Source: Sulfuritortus calidifontis
GTDB lineage: Bacteria; Pseudomonadota; Gammaproteobacteria; Burkholderiales; Thiobacillaceae
Assembly: GCF_003967275.1 (NCBI RefSeq)
Contig: NZ_AP018721.1
Coordinates: forward strand, 744,001 to 808,000
Direction of reading: 5' to 3'
Length of the DNA stretch: 64,000 bases
Under the pieces are notes generated by a model. It searched no databases. It saw nothing but the letters and a program-made list of their open reading frames with translations, and was not told the DNA's origin. A program made the translations under genes and the position numbers. Below, one piece after another: positions 25,635-34,169 of the stretch; position 1 is the stretch's first letter, and each line of letters opens with the position of its first letter.

Positions 25635-25997
25635 TCAGGCCTTGGGCAAAGGGCGGCGACGGTAGCCGTCGCGGTCCACCACGACAAAGCCGCCTATCAG
25701 GCCGTCCGACATTTCAGCAAACAGACGGGCCAGTCGTTCGGCAGGTTCTTCGGGGGTGCTGGGGATAAAACGCAGGTAGATCAACCCCGATGGGCAGGGC
25801 AGGCCGCGAACATAGATCAGTTCGCCATAGTCGCGGTCAAAGGTGAACAGCACGCGATCTTCATCGTGTGCCTGGCGTAGCACTTGTTCATCGGTGCTGC
25901 CGGCGGCCATTTCGACGATGCTGGCCACATCGTGCCCTTGCGTGCGCAGGCGGCGGATAGTGGCAAGCGGGATGTTCTCGTTGGCGAGCAGTTTCAC
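25635..25997 (-). CDS. DUF5615 PIN-like toxin
   Basis: A 120-residue PIN-like protein. KLLANENIPLATIRRLRTQGHDV and then DRVLFTFDRDYGEL hold the conserved acidic residues of the DUF5615 group, which are putative ribonuclease toxins. It starts at GTG (25997), where GTGA overlaps the TGA of the upstream DUF433 gene by four bases, a standard TA layout. The catalytic function is inferred from the family. Confidence 0.86.
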   Translation of the reverse strand: MKLLANENIPLATIRRLRTQGHDVASIVEMAAGSTDEQVLRQAHDEDRVLFTFDRDYGELIYVRGLPCPSGLIYLRFIPSTPEEPAERLARLFAEMSDGLIGGFVVVDRDGYRRRPLPKA

Positions 25998-26230
25998 GCC
26001 GCCAGTACCTGGCCGATGAACTGCTCATCGTGCAGGCAGGCGGCGCTGAAGGCGAAAACAGCCTGCAAGTTCTCGCGGCTGAGCTGGGGGTAGTTTTCCA
26101 GCACTTGGGTCTCACTCCAGCCCTGGGCGAACAGGCCTAACAGGAATTCGACGGACAGGCGGGTGCCCTTCACGACCGGCTTGCCGGCCAGAACCTGCGG
26201 GTTCACTTCGATATGCGGTTTCCAGTCCAT
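25994..26230 (-). CDS. DUF433 antitoxin
   Basis: A 78-residue DNA-binding antitoxin of the DUF433 family: HIEVNPQVLAGKPVVKGTRL and the following helix-turn-helix LLGLFAQGWSETQVLENYPQ. It is paired with the DUF5615 toxin immediately downstream with a four-base overlap. The family usually represses its own operon. Confidence 0.88.
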   Translation of the reverse strand: MDWKPHIEVNPQVLAGKPVVKGTRLSVEFLLGLFAQGWSETQVLENYPQLSRENLQAVFAFSAACLHDEQFIGQVLAA

Positions 26231-26295
26231 GGCGCCCTCCTGTTGGCTGTGCCTAATTGTAGCCCAGTGCTGGAAAAACTCGGCACCAGAGAAAC

Positions 26296-26799
26296 CTAGC
26301 GTCCCAGGTAATCCTTCTTGCCCAGCTCCAGGCCGTTGTGGCGCAGGATGTCGTAGGCCGTGGTGATGTGGAAGAACAGGTTGGGCAGGGCGCGGTTGAG
26401 CAGGAAGTCCTGGCCTTTATAGGTGGTCACCGTCTCGCCGCGCTTGAGCACGACCTCGCGCGTCTCGCTGCCGTCGATCTGCTCGGGCTTGAAGGTCTGC
26501 AGATAGGCGATGGTCTTCTTGATCCGCTCGATCAGCTCGGCAAAGCTTTGCTCGCCGCCGCCGAGCTCGGGCGCCTCCACCCCGGCCAGCCGGGCGGCCC
26601 CGTTCTTGGCGTGGTCGCAGGCCACCTGCACCTGCTTGGTGAAATGGAACATGTCGGGATACAGGCGGAAGCCGAGCAGGGCGGCCGGGTCGATCTTCTT
26701 CGCCTCGCAATGCGCCGCCGCCTTTTCCAGAATGGCGGCGAGGTTGTTCAAGGCGCGGATGAACACGGGCACCGAGGCCTGGTACATGGAAAGGGACAT
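26296..26799 (-). CDS. DUF1993 family protein
   Basis: A 167-residue helical protein of the DUF1993 (DinB-like four-helix) family. The start at 26799 has GAGGAG eight bases upstream. Typical parts are MYQASVPVFIRALNNLAAIL, LYPDMFHFTKQVQVACDHAK, then PNLFFHITTAYDILRHNGLE with a candidate metal histidine. The substrate and role are unknown. It lies 77 bases downstream of the aldolase gene. Confidence 0.85.
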   Translation of the reverse strand: MSLSMYQASVPVFIRALNNLAAILEKAAAHCEAKKIDPAALLGFRLYPDMFHFTKQVQVACDHAKNGAARLAGVEAPELGGGEQSFAELIERIKKTIAYLQTFKPEQIDGSETREVVLKRGETVTTYKGQDFLLNRALPNLFFHITTAYDILRHNGLELGKKDYLGR

Positions 26800-26876
26800 G
26801 GCTGCGCTCCTCGATGGAATGGCGGAGGGGCAGCCTAGCACATCCTGCCAAGGCAAAAGCCCCGCCGGCCTTGGGG

Positions 26877-27899
26877 TCAGCCCTGCTCCATCGCCGCCTG
26901 GTATTCCCCGCGCTGGGCCAGGCCGTTCAGCCGGGCGCGCTTGATGAAGGCGGCCTGGGCGGCGCCGGCGTTTGCCGCCTTGCCCTGCCAGGTGGCCATG
27001 GGCGGCTCCTGCAGGGCGCGGGCGTAGGAGAACGACAGCAGCCAGGGCAGGTTCCGGTAGTCGCGGTTCATGGCGTTGAGGAAGGCGCTGGCCTCCTGCG
27101 GCGTCAGGCCGCCCGACAGGAAGTTGACGCTGGGCACCGCGGCGGCCACCGTGCGCCGCATCACCCGCACCGTGCGCTCGGCCACCTCTTCCGGCGGGGC
27201 CTTGGCGGCGCAGGCCTTGCCCGGCACCACCATGTTGGGCTTGAGCAGCATGTATTCCAGCTGCACCCGGTGCCGCTTCAGGGCGTGGAACACCTCGTGC
27301 TGCACCGCCTCGGTCACCGTCTCGCATTGCTCGATGTCGTGGTCGCCGTCAATCAGTACCTCGGGCTCGACGATGGGCACGATGCCCGCCTCCTGGCAGA
27401 TCGCGGCATAGCGGGCCAGCACCTCGGCATTGGTCTCGATCGCCAGCCGTGTCGGGTTGGCCGGGCCGATGGCATAGACCGCCCGCCACTTGGCGAAGCG
27501 CGCGCCCTGCGCCTTGTAGCCGGCCAGCCGCTCAGGCAAACCGTCCAGGCCCTGGGTCACCTTGTCGCCCGGCGCGTTGGCCAGACCGGCCAGGCCCTTG
27601 TCCACCTTGATGCCGGGCACGATGCCGGCGCGCCGCGCCAGTTCCACCAGCGGCGTGCCGTCGTCGGCCTTCTGGCCCAGGGTCTCCTCGAACAGGATCA
27701 CCCCGGCGATGTAATCGCCGATGCCCGGCGTCGACAGCAGCAGCTGGCGGTAGGTGCGGCGGGTTTCCTCGTTGCACTCGATGCCCACCGCCTGGAAGCG
27801 CTTGGTGATGGTGGGCGTGCTCTCGTCGGCGGCAAGAATGCCCTTGCCGCGCTGCACCATGTCGCGGATGGTGGCTTGCAGATCGTCCTGGGTGCTCAT
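26877..27899 (-). CDS. fbaB: Class I fructose-bisphosphate aldolase
   Basis: A 340-residue Schiff-base aldolase of the eukaryote-like class I type, catalysing cleavage or formation of fructose-1,6-bisphosphate in glycolysis, gluconeogenesis or the Calvin cycle. Family blocks are GKGILAADESTPTITKRF, GIVPIVEPEVLIDGDHDIEQ and EYMLLKPNMVVPG, which holds a catalytic lysine; the C-terminal FLSGGLTPQEASAFLNAMN also fits. I chose the start MSTQDDLQATIRDM at 27899. The symbol follows the class I enzyme and the paralogue naming is tentative. Confidence 0.92.
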   Translation of the reverse strand: MSTQDDLQATIRDMVQRGKGILAADESTPTITKRFQAVGIECNEETRRTYRQLLLSTPGIGDYIAGVILFEETLGQKADDGTPLVELARRAGIVPGIKVDKGLAGLANAPGDKVTQGLDGLPERLAGYKAQGARFAKWRAVYAIGPANPTRLAIETNAEVLARYAAICQEAGIVPIVEPEVLIDGDHDIEQCETVTEAVQHEVFHALKRHRVQLEYMLLKPNMVVPGKACAAKAPPEEVAERTVRVMRRTVAAAVPSVNFLSGGLTPQEASAFLNAMNRDYRNLPWLLSFSYARALQEPPMATWQGKAANAGAAQAAFIKRARLNGLAQRGEYQAAMEQG

Positions 27900-28057
27900 G
27901 GCCTCGCCTCGGTAGGAATGTTCGAAGGACTTTAAGGCTAGCCCGTGACGCGGCCATTGCAATCTCGCGGCCGGGTGCATTCATGGGTTTTATTCGGGGC
28001 CGAGGCCGATTATCCTTGCGCCTGAGACGAATAACCCGCAGCCGCAGGCCCAGGCCG

Positions 28058-29761
28058 ATGAACAGACAAGAGCCGACCAAGCAACCAGCGCCCGAGAACC
28101 TTCCGGTCAGTGAAATCCTCGTCCGCTTCGTGGAAAAACTGGGGGTGCAATGCATCTTCGGCATTCCCGGTTCGCACATCCTGCCGGTCTACGATGCGCT
28201 CTACGATTCGCCCGTGCGCTCGGTGCTGGTCAAGCACGAGCAGGCCGCGGCCTTCATGGCCGGGGGCTATGCCCGGGTCAGCGGCGGCGTCGGCGCCTGC
28301 ATCACCACCGCCGGGCCGGGCGCGACCAACCTGGTCACCGCCATCGCCAGCGCCTATGCCGACCACCTGCCGGTGCTCGCCATCACCGGCGAGGCGCCCA
28401 CCTACATCTTCGGCAAGGGCGGCCTGCAGGAAAGCTCGGGCGAAGGCGGCAGCATCGACCAGGTGGCCCTGTTCGCCGGCATCACCCGCTACCACAAGCT
28501 GATCGAGCGCACCGACTACCTGGCCACCGTGCTCAACCAGGCGGCCAAGCACTTGCTTTCGAAAACGCCCGGCCCGGTGGTCTTGAGCATCCCCTACAAC
28601 ATCCAGAAGGAGCTGGTCGATGCGTCCATCCTGGACGGCATCGCCTTCGGCCGCGCCAACGGCGAATGCGGCATGGCGCCGAACGCCATCGAGCAAAGCG
28701 TGGCCCTCATCCGCGCGGCCCGGCGGCCGCTCATCGTCGCCGGCTACGGCTGCATCCGCGCCGGGGCGCAGGCGGCCTTGAGCCGCATCAGCGAGCGGCT
28801 GAACATCCCGGTCACCAGCAGCCTCAAGGCCAAGGGCGCCATCGACGAACGCTCGGCCCTGGCCCTGGGCAGCCTGGGCGTCACCTCCGGCGGCCATGCC
28901 ATGCGCTATCTGGAGCAGGAGGCCGACCTGGTGCTGGTGCTGGGCGCGAGCTTCAACGAGCGCACCAGCTACGTCTGGGACAAGCACCTGCTGGCGGGCA
29001 AGAAGATCATCCAGGTCGACAACAGCGCCCAGCAATTGGAGAAGGTCTTCCGCGCCGACCTCACCGTGCACACCGATCTGGGTACCTATCTCAAGACGCT
29101 GGATGCCGCCCTTCAGGCGCAGGCCGTCCCGGCCAAGTCGCCGGTGGACATCGCCGCCTTCATCAAGCAGGCCCAGGCCGAGTTCGATGCGGCCGGCGAG
29201 ACCATCTTCGACAAGAAGTTCGATCAGGTGCGCGCCCTCTACGGCTGGCTGGAGCGCAAGTTCCCCGACGGCCTGGTCATGTTCGACGACAACATCGTCT
29301 TCGCCCAGAACTTCTACCGGGTATCCGCCAAGGACCGCTTCTACCCCAACACCGGCATCTCCGCCCTGGGCCACGCCGTGCCGGCCGCCATCGGCGCCGG
29401 CTGCGCGGTGCGGCAGCCCCTGTTCGCCATGATCGGCGACGGCGGCTTTCACATGTGCGCCATGGAGATCATGACCGCGGTGAACTATCAGGTCCCGCTC
29501 AATATTGTGCTGTTCAACAACAACACCATGGGTCTCATCCGCAAGAACCAGCACCACCTCTACCAGGACCGCTTCATCGACTGCGACTTCGTCAACCCCG
29601 ACTATGCGCTGCTGGCCCGGTCCTTCGGCATCAACCACGTGCGGGTGGAAAGCGAGGCCGACCTGGCACGGCTGGAGGCGGTGAACTTCCGCCAGGGCAT
29701 CAATCTCATCGAGGTGATGATCGAGCGGGATGCCTATCCGAACTATTCCTCGCGCCGCTAG
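28058..29761 (+). CDS. Acetolactate synthase-like ThDP enzyme
   Basis: A 567-residue thiamine-diphosphate enzyme of the acetolactate synthase/benzoylformate decarboxylase superfamily. The N-terminal domain has FGIPGSHILPVYDAL and the catalytic Glu in VKHEQAAAFMAGGYARVSG; the C-terminal ThDP/Mg motif runs from GDGGFHMCAME to NNNTMGLI. The start MNRQEPTKQPA at 28058 is preferred over a longer frame. No ilvN-type small subunit follows, so it may be catabolic AlsS-like or another 2-oxoacid enzyme. The next gene starts four bases after its stop. Confidence 0.86.
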   Translation: MNRQEPTKQPAPENLPVSEILVRFVEKLGVQCIFGIPGSHILPVYDALYDSPVRSVLVKHEQAAAFMAGGYARVSGGVGACITTAGPGATNLVTAIASAYADHLPVLAITGEAPTYIFGKGGLQESSGEGGSIDQVALFAGITRYHKLIERTDYLATVLNQAAKHLLSKTPGPVVLSIPYNIQKELVDASILDGIAFGRANGECGMAPNAIEQSVALIRAARRPLIVAGYGCIRAGAQAALSRISERLNIPVTSSLKAKGAIDERSALALGSLGVTSGGHAMRYLEQEADLVLVLGASFNERTSYVWDKHLLAGKKIIQVDNSAQQLEKVFRADLTVHTDLGTYLKTLDAALQAQAVPAKSPVDIAAFIKQAQAEFDAAGETIFDKKFDQVRALYGWLERKFPDGLVMFDDNIVFAQNFYRVSAKDRFYPNTGISALGHAVPAAIGAGCAVRQPLFAMIGDGGFHMCAMEIMTAVNYQVPLNIVLFNNNTMGLIRKNQHHLYQDRFIDCDFVNPDYALLARSFGINHVRVESEADLARLEAVNFRQGINLIEVMIERDAYPNYSSRR

Positions 29762-29764
29762 GGT

Positions 29765-31696
29765 ATGAGCGGTTGCAATCCCACGCGCTTGGCCGAGTGC
29801 ATCGCCCGCCACCAAGCCGACATTCCCGGTTTGGCCGAAATCGGCCGGCAACTGCAAGGCATGCTCAGCACGTTCCCTCTGCCCGCTGGGGAGAGGGATA
29901 GGGTGAGGGGCGTCTTTGCCAGCCGGTCACCCTCACCCCAACCTTTATGCCCTTTAGGGTGCTCTCCCCTCAAGGGAGAGGAGGTAGAAAGGCTCATCGC
30001 CCTCTACGACCGGGCCTACCCCCTCCTGGAGGCGGCCATGTGGTCGGAGGGGGCGGACTTCCACGCCCTGCTGGCCGACTACCAGGCCTTGTTCCGCGAG
30101 CAGGAGGCGCTGATCCGGCAGTCCGGCCGGGACGAGCGCCACCACTTCATCCTCGGCATCCCCATCGCCGACCGGCCGCCGCATCTGCGCGCCTGCCTGG
30201 AGAGCATCCATCAGCTCTGCCGGCTGTATGACTATGGCGGCCAAACCGACGGCGTGTGGGACAGGGTGCAGGTGGTGGTGGCCGAGGACAGCCGCGAGGC
30301 GGCCAACATCGCCCGCGACCTCGAGCTGGTGGCGGAATACCGGGCCAAGGGCCTGCAAGTGCATCACTTCGGCCTGGACGAGCAATACGCCCTGCTGCAA
30401 GCCCTGCCGGCCGACACGCGCGCGCGCCTGGGCCGCCTGCTCACCACCCAGCCGCGCGAACGCTTTTATCTCAAGGGCCAGGCCGCCAACCGCAACCTCT
30501 GCTATCTCAAGTTCCTGCAGCTCACCCGGGACAAGGCCCGCACCCTGTATTACCTCATCGACAGCGATCAGGCCCTGTGTGTCAACCGGCAGACCGAAAA
30601 CGGCGACGAGGCGGTGTACGCGCTGAACTACTTCCACTACATGGACAGGATTTTCCGCAGCACCGACATCTACATGCTCACCGGCAAGATGGTGGGCGAT
30701 CCGCCGGTGTCGCCCTCGGTCATGGCCGCCAACTTCCTCGACGACGTCACGGCCTTCTTCAGCCGCCTGGCCACTCTGGGCGGCGGCGCGGCCTGCCGCT
30801 TTCACGGCGCGCGCGCCAGGCCGGGCGACGCCGCCTATCACGACCTGGCCGGGCTGTTTGGCTACCCGGCCGGGCAGGCGAGCTTCGATTACCCCTGCCG
30901 GCTCACCGGCGCGCACGACCATGCCGCCTGCCTGCGCGACTTCGCCGACCGGCTCGCCGCCTTCTTCTTCGGCGAGCACCTCACGCGCAAGACCCGGTTC
31001 GAGTACAAGGGCGATTTCACCCGGACCGGGCCCGCGCGCACCGTCTACCCCGGCAACTATGTGGTCAACTACGCCGGGCTGAAATACATCATCCCCTTCG
31101 GCCATTTGCGCCTGAGGATGTCCGGCCCCACCGCCGGCCGGCTGATCGCCGCCGAGATCGGCCCGCGCTTCGCCGCGTTCAACATGCCCAACCTGCACCG
31201 GCGCATCACCGAGGCCGGGCTGGCCGACGACTTTCGCCCCGGCGTGGAAGTGGGGCAGGAGGCCATCGACCTGGCCGACGAATTCGAGCGCCAGTTCTTC
31301 GGCGACCTGATGCTGTTTGCCACCGAAGCGCTGGTGAAAAGGGCCGACGTGAACCAGCCCTTCCCTCGGGCGGTGGTCGAGACCGTGCTGAATGAGAAAG
31401 AGGCCGAACTGCTGGCGCTGTACCGGCAAAAGCACGAGGCCATCGTGGCCAAGAGCCGGCTATTGCAAGAGCAGGTGTTCGAGCGCGGCCATTGGTGGCT
31501 GCAGGCGCCTGAGCTGGCCGAGTCGTTAAACCAGGTGCGCGCCTTCATCGCCAACATCGAGCGCAACTTCGGCGAACACGCACCGGCCTGGGGGCAGATC
31601 CAGTCCGTCGAGCACCGCGCCCAGCGCAAACGGCAGATTATTGATGCCTTGCTCAACTACCGGGCCGAGCGCGAGGTCTGGGACAGCCTGTTTTAA
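29765..31696 (+). CDS. Glycosyltransferase-like protein with repeat-derived insert
   Basis: A 643-residue soluble protein. The middle resembles a nucleotide-sugar transferase domain: FILGIPIADRPPHLRACLES, VQVVVAEDSREAANIARDLE and YYLIDSDQALCVN, a DxD-like motif. The C-terminal third is helical with an Arg/Glu-rich coiled-coil-like end. Residues 37-74 are encoded by two facing copies of the palindromic repeat read in frame, between an N-terminal helix and EEVERLIALYDRAYPLLEAA. Its start is four bases after the ThDP enzyme stop, suggesting co-transcription. The acceptor and donor are unknown and the family call is tentative. Confidence 0.65.
   Translation: MSGCNPTRLAECIARHQADIPGLAEIGRQLQGMLSTFPLPAGERDRVRGVFASRSPSPQPLCPLGCSPLKGEEVERLIALYDRAYPLLEAAMWSEGADFHALLADYQALFREQEALIRQSGRDERHHFILGIPIADRPPHLRACLESIHQLCRLYDYGGQTDGVWDRVQVVVAEDSREAANIARDLELVAEYRAKGLQVHHFGLDEQYALLQALPADTRARLGRLLTTQPRERFYLKGQAANRNLCYLKFLQLTRDKARTLYYLIDSDQALCVNRQTENGDEAVYALNYFHYMDRIFRSTDIYMLTGKMVGDPPVSPSVMAANFLDDVTAFFSRLATLGGGAACRFHGARARPGDAAYHDLAGLFGYPAGQASFDYPCRLTGAHDHAACLRDFADRLAAFFFGEHLTRKTRFEYKGDFTRTGPARTVYPGNYVVNYAGLKYIIPFGHLRLRMSGPTAGRLIAAEIGPRFAAFNMPNLHRRITEAGLADDFRPGVEVGQEAIDLADEFERQFFGDLMLFATEALVKRADVNQPFPRAVVETVLNEKEAELLALYRQKHEAIVAKSRLLQEQVFERGHWWLQAPELAESLNQVRAFIANIERNFGEHAPAWGQIQSVEHRAQRKRQIIDALLNYRAEREVWDSLF
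29873..29985. repeat. Paired palindromic repeats inside a coding sequence (copy 3)
   Basis: CCCTCTGCCCGCTGGGGAGAGGG with a GGTGAGGGGCG tail, then a second, opposite unit CCCTCACCCCAACC...TGCCCTTTAGGG...CTCCCCTCAAGGGAGAGGAGG. Together they form a BIME-like pair of about 113 bases and add about 38 residues in frame to the surrounding protein. Confidence 0.85.
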
Positions 31697-31757
31697 CGGT
31701 GTTTTCTTATTTCAAGAATTGAGAAAGCAGGGAAGGGCGCTTGCCAAACCACACATC

Positions 31758-31807
31758 GCGCAATATTGCGCAACCAATTCTGAAAATACATTGCGCAATA
31801 TTGCGCA
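31758..31807. promoter_or_regulatory. Two perfect palindromes upstream of the Fic gene
   Basis: GCGCAATATTGCGC (31758-31771) and TGCGCAATATTGCGCA (31792-31807) share the same core, with centres 35 bases apart, about three and a third helical turns. A further ACCAAT...ATTGGT inverted repeat lies at about 31820-31838, just before the ATG at 31850. The region is much richer in A+T than the neighbouring genes. The most likely function is a tandem operator, perhaps for the Fic protein's own C-terminal winged-helix domain. Confidence 0.7.
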
Positions 31808-31849
31808 TTAATTGAAAATTACCAATATATCAATTGGTTGTGAAACAAG

Positions 31850-32977
31850 ATGCTGTCATTCGAGCCGAGCGTAAAGCTCGAAAAAGCCCTCAAGCAGTTG
31901 CAAGGCCAGGTGGTCAATGCGGCCGCCGGGCTGAGCACGCTCGAACCTGCCGAGGCGCAATATCTGAACCGCTGCGCTTTGGTCAGCAACGTTGGCGCCT
32001 CGACGCGGATCGAAAACGCCCTGCTCACCGATGCCGAGGTGGAATGGGTTGACACCACGCTCTCGGTGGATGGCCGCGTCACGGCCTTTGAGCAGCACAA
32101 GGCCTTCATTCTCGACAAACTCTCCAAAGATCGCGAGCGCAGCGTGGAAGAGGTCGTGGGCTGCCGTGAGGTGTTGGCAACGGTCTACGCCCAGGCGCGC
32201 GACTTCGTGCCCCTCACCGAGATGGTGATTCGCGGCCTGCATCATGATCTGCTCAGGTTCTATCCCCAGGCCTCGCCCTATGCCGGCGCCTACAAAACTT
32301 CGCCCAACCGGGTGATCTCGAAAAACCATGCCACGGGCGAAGTGCGCACGGTGCTCGATCCGGCCGCGCCCGGCATCATCACCGAAACCGCCATGGCCGA
32401 ACTGGTGGCCTGGTACAACGCCAATCGGCACGAAACGCCCTGGCCGCTGTTGGTGGCAACCGAATTCGTGTTTCGCTTCCTGGCGATTCACCCATTCCAG
32501 GATGGCAACGGCCGCATCGGTCGCGCTCTGTTCCTCTTGGCGTTGCTGCAATCGGACGATGCGCCCTTGGCTACGCTAATGCCCTATGTCGCTCTGGATC
32601 GGCGCATCGAACAGAACCGCGCAAAGTACTACGCGGTGCTGCATGAGGTCTCGCAAGGCCAGTTTCATGCCGACCCGGCGCAATACCACTATGAGCCGCT
32701 GGTTTGGTTCTTCCTAAAAATGTTGGAAGGCGCGCTGCGCGATGTGGCGCACTATCGCGAGCGCTATGCACGGTTGCAAAAGCTGTCGGAAGCGACGGCA
32801 ACCGTGCTGCAAAGCTTTAAATTGCAACCCGAGCAACGTCTGCGCGTGAACGACATCGTAATCGCCACACAACTGCCGCGCCGCACCGTGCAATACGCCT
32901 TGAAGACGCTAACCGATCAAGGCTTTTTGCAGCGACTGGGCCAAGGTGCGGGCGTGCGGTATCAGCTGGTGTTTTGA
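31850..32977 (+). CDS. Fic-domain AMP transferase with winged-helix C-terminus
   Basis: A 375-residue protein. The Fic motif is HPFQDGNGRIGR starting near residue 214 (catalytic His, Gly-rich anion loop, Arg pair), so it should transfer AMP, or another nucleotide group, to a hydroxyl side chain. An N-terminal inhibitory motif of the S/T-x-x-x-E-G/N type, STRIEN, lies near residues 51-56, so activity is probably self-blocked. The C-terminal 70 residues (RLRVNDIVIATQLPRRTVQY) form a winged helix. Facing palindromes upstream suggest autoregulation. Confidence 0.9.
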   Translation: MLSFEPSVKLEKALKQLQGQVVNAAAGLSTLEPAEAQYLNRCALVSNVGASTRIENALLTDAEVEWVDTTLSVDGRVTAFEQHKAFILDKLSKDRERSVEEVVGCREVLATVYAQARDFVPLTEMVIRGLHHDLLRFYPQASPYAGAYKTSPNRVISKNHATGEVRTVLDPAAPGIITETAMAELVAWYNANRHETPWPLLVATEFVFRFLAIHPFQDGNGRIGRALFLLALLQSDDAPLATLMPYVALDRRIEQNRAKYYAVLHEVSQGQFHADPAQYHYEPLVWFFLKMLEGALRDVAHYRERYARLQKLSEATATVLQSFKLQPEQRLRVNDIVIATQLPRRTVQYALKTLTDQGFLQRLGQGAGVRYQLVF

Positions 32978-32985
32978 GCGCAGGC

Positions 32986-33729
32986 TCAGTCGTCCACCTT
33001 TAGTGAATCTTTCGCCCGCTCGATAATCTGCCGCCGACACTCACGGTAAACCTCGCACGCCTCGTCCAGCACCTTTTGCGGCACCGAGACATGCGAGTAA
33101 TCCACCGGCGTGCGGTCGATGCGGCCGCTGTGGATGCGGGGGGAGGAGTCGCCCTTTCTGGCCTTGCCGGTGTGGCTGAAGATTTGATAGCGCTCGCTCA
33201 AGGGCGAATCCAACTCCAGCCAATGCGTAAGCCTGGGCAGCAAAGCTTCCGGCGCGCGCTGGAACAGCTCGGCATCGAAATAGAAATAGGGCTGGCTGGC
33301 CGCGCGGCCGAACTCGGCCAGGGCCTGGATGCGCGCCACGTAGTAGTCGGCCGCCGCCTCCGGCGCGGCCAGCGGCTCGGGCGTCGGCTTCTGGCTGAAC
33401 AGGTCGACGATGCTCTTGATGGTCTGCTCCGGCTCCAGCAGCGAGACCAGGATCTTCACCTCCGGCAGGTCCAGCCGCTCCGGGTGCAGGGCATAGTCGT
33501 TGTGCAGCAGCTTGTCGAAGAGATAACGGCTGCCCGGCTTGAACGTCTCGTCCTCCAGAAACACCTCTAGCTGCCGATCCAGCGCCGAGGCGTCCTCATA
33601 GCTGATGTGCATTTCGTAATAGCCGTTGATCTGCGGGTGCGAGCCGAGGATATGTCCGGCCAGGCTGGTAAAGGCCCGCATGTGGCTGAGCAGGAAGATT
33701 CGGGCGTGGTGCTTGGGCGGGGTATTCAT
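32986..33729 (-). CDS. Sulfotransferase-like P-loop protein
   Basis: A 247-residue cytoplasmic protein. The N-terminus ARIFLLSHMRAFTSLAGHIL followed by GSHPQINGYYEMH resembles the PAPS-binding 5' loop and following segment of sulfotransferases; KILVSLLEPEQTIKSIV fits the middle strand where R-P is usual. The C-terminus has the GSS-like PRIHSGRIDRTPVDYS region. Its ATG overlaps the TGA of the HEPN gene (ATGA), so it is translationally coupled to a TA module. The first 111 bases or so are duplicated 1.2 kb upstream. The sulfuryl acceptor is unknown. Confidence 0.72.
   Translation of the reverse strand: MNTPPKHHARIFLLSHMRAFTSLAGHILGSHPQINGYYEMHISYEDASALDRQLEVFLEDETFKPGSRYLFDKLLHNDYALHPERLDLPEVKILVSLLEPEQTIKSIVDLFSQKPTPEPLAAPEAAADYYVARIQALAEFGRAASQPYFYFDAELFQRAPEALLPRLTHWLELDSPLSERYQIFSHTGKARKGDSSPRIHSGRIDRTPVDYSHVSVPQKVLDEACEVYRECRRQIIERAKDSLKVDD
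33599..33709. repeat. 111-bp direct repeat, copy in the intact sulfotransferase gene
   Basis: Identical to 34828-34938 apart from a single base (T/C near 33654). It covers the N-terminal coding part of the sulfotransferase-like gene. The two copies bracket the HEPN/MNT module. Confidence 0.92.
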
Positions 33730-34169
33730 GGCGTGAGTTCGGGGTGCTCCGCGGCCAGCCAGGCAGCCAGTTCGGCCAGCAGCTGTTCCGCCTCCTGAAT
33801 GCAGGTGGCGAGCGAGGCCGGGTCGATCTCCTTGCCGGTGTAGTCAGAAAGGTTGCGCTTGTTACGCAAGGTGTCCAGCACCGCCACGCGCGCGGCCTTT
33901 AGGCCGATGGTCTTGGGCAGCGACTGGATCACGGTCTGATGATGGCCCGGCACTTTGGTATCCGGCCGGAATCCGTTGGCCATCAACGCCGCGAGGGCGC
34001 ATTGCATGATGCACTTGTAGGCGGCGTCGAAGCGGTTTTCCGTGCTGATGTTCTCCGCCCGTGCATCGGCCAGGTTGCGCCGCCCTGCCGCCAGCAGGTG
34101 GCCGATCTCTGCCCGGTCGGTGGTGTGCCGCTTCAACTGGCCGATCTTGAGCAGGTTATCCAAGGTCAT
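33726..34169 (-). CDS. HEPN-domain protein (toxin half of HEPN/MNT pair)
   Basis: A 147-residue all-helical protein: ISTENRFDAAYKCIMQCALAAL, VPGHHQTVIQSL and TLRNKRNLSDYTG. HEPN toxins are RNases with an R-x4-6-H site; here RNKRNLSDY lacks the usual His, so RNase activity is uncertain. The start overlaps the end of the nucleotidyltransferase gene by 14 bases, and its stop overlaps the sulfotransferase start. In known pairs the MNT partner AMPylates and silences the HEPN protein. Confidence 0.8.
   Translation of the reverse strand: MTLDNLLKIGQLKRHTTDRAEIGHLLAAGRRNLADARAENISTENRFDAAYKCIMQCALAALMANGFRPDTKVPGHHQTVIQSLPKTIGLKAARVAVLDTLRNKRNLSDYTGKEIDPASLATCIQEAEQLLAELAAWLAAEHPELTP

Noticed and set aside
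29765-31696. A frameshift or misassembly in the glycosyltransferase-like gene at the repeat block.
   Set aside because: The frame is open through the whole block and on both sides, and the same in-frame behaviour is seen in hsdM and hsdR, so a repeat-derived insert explains it better.
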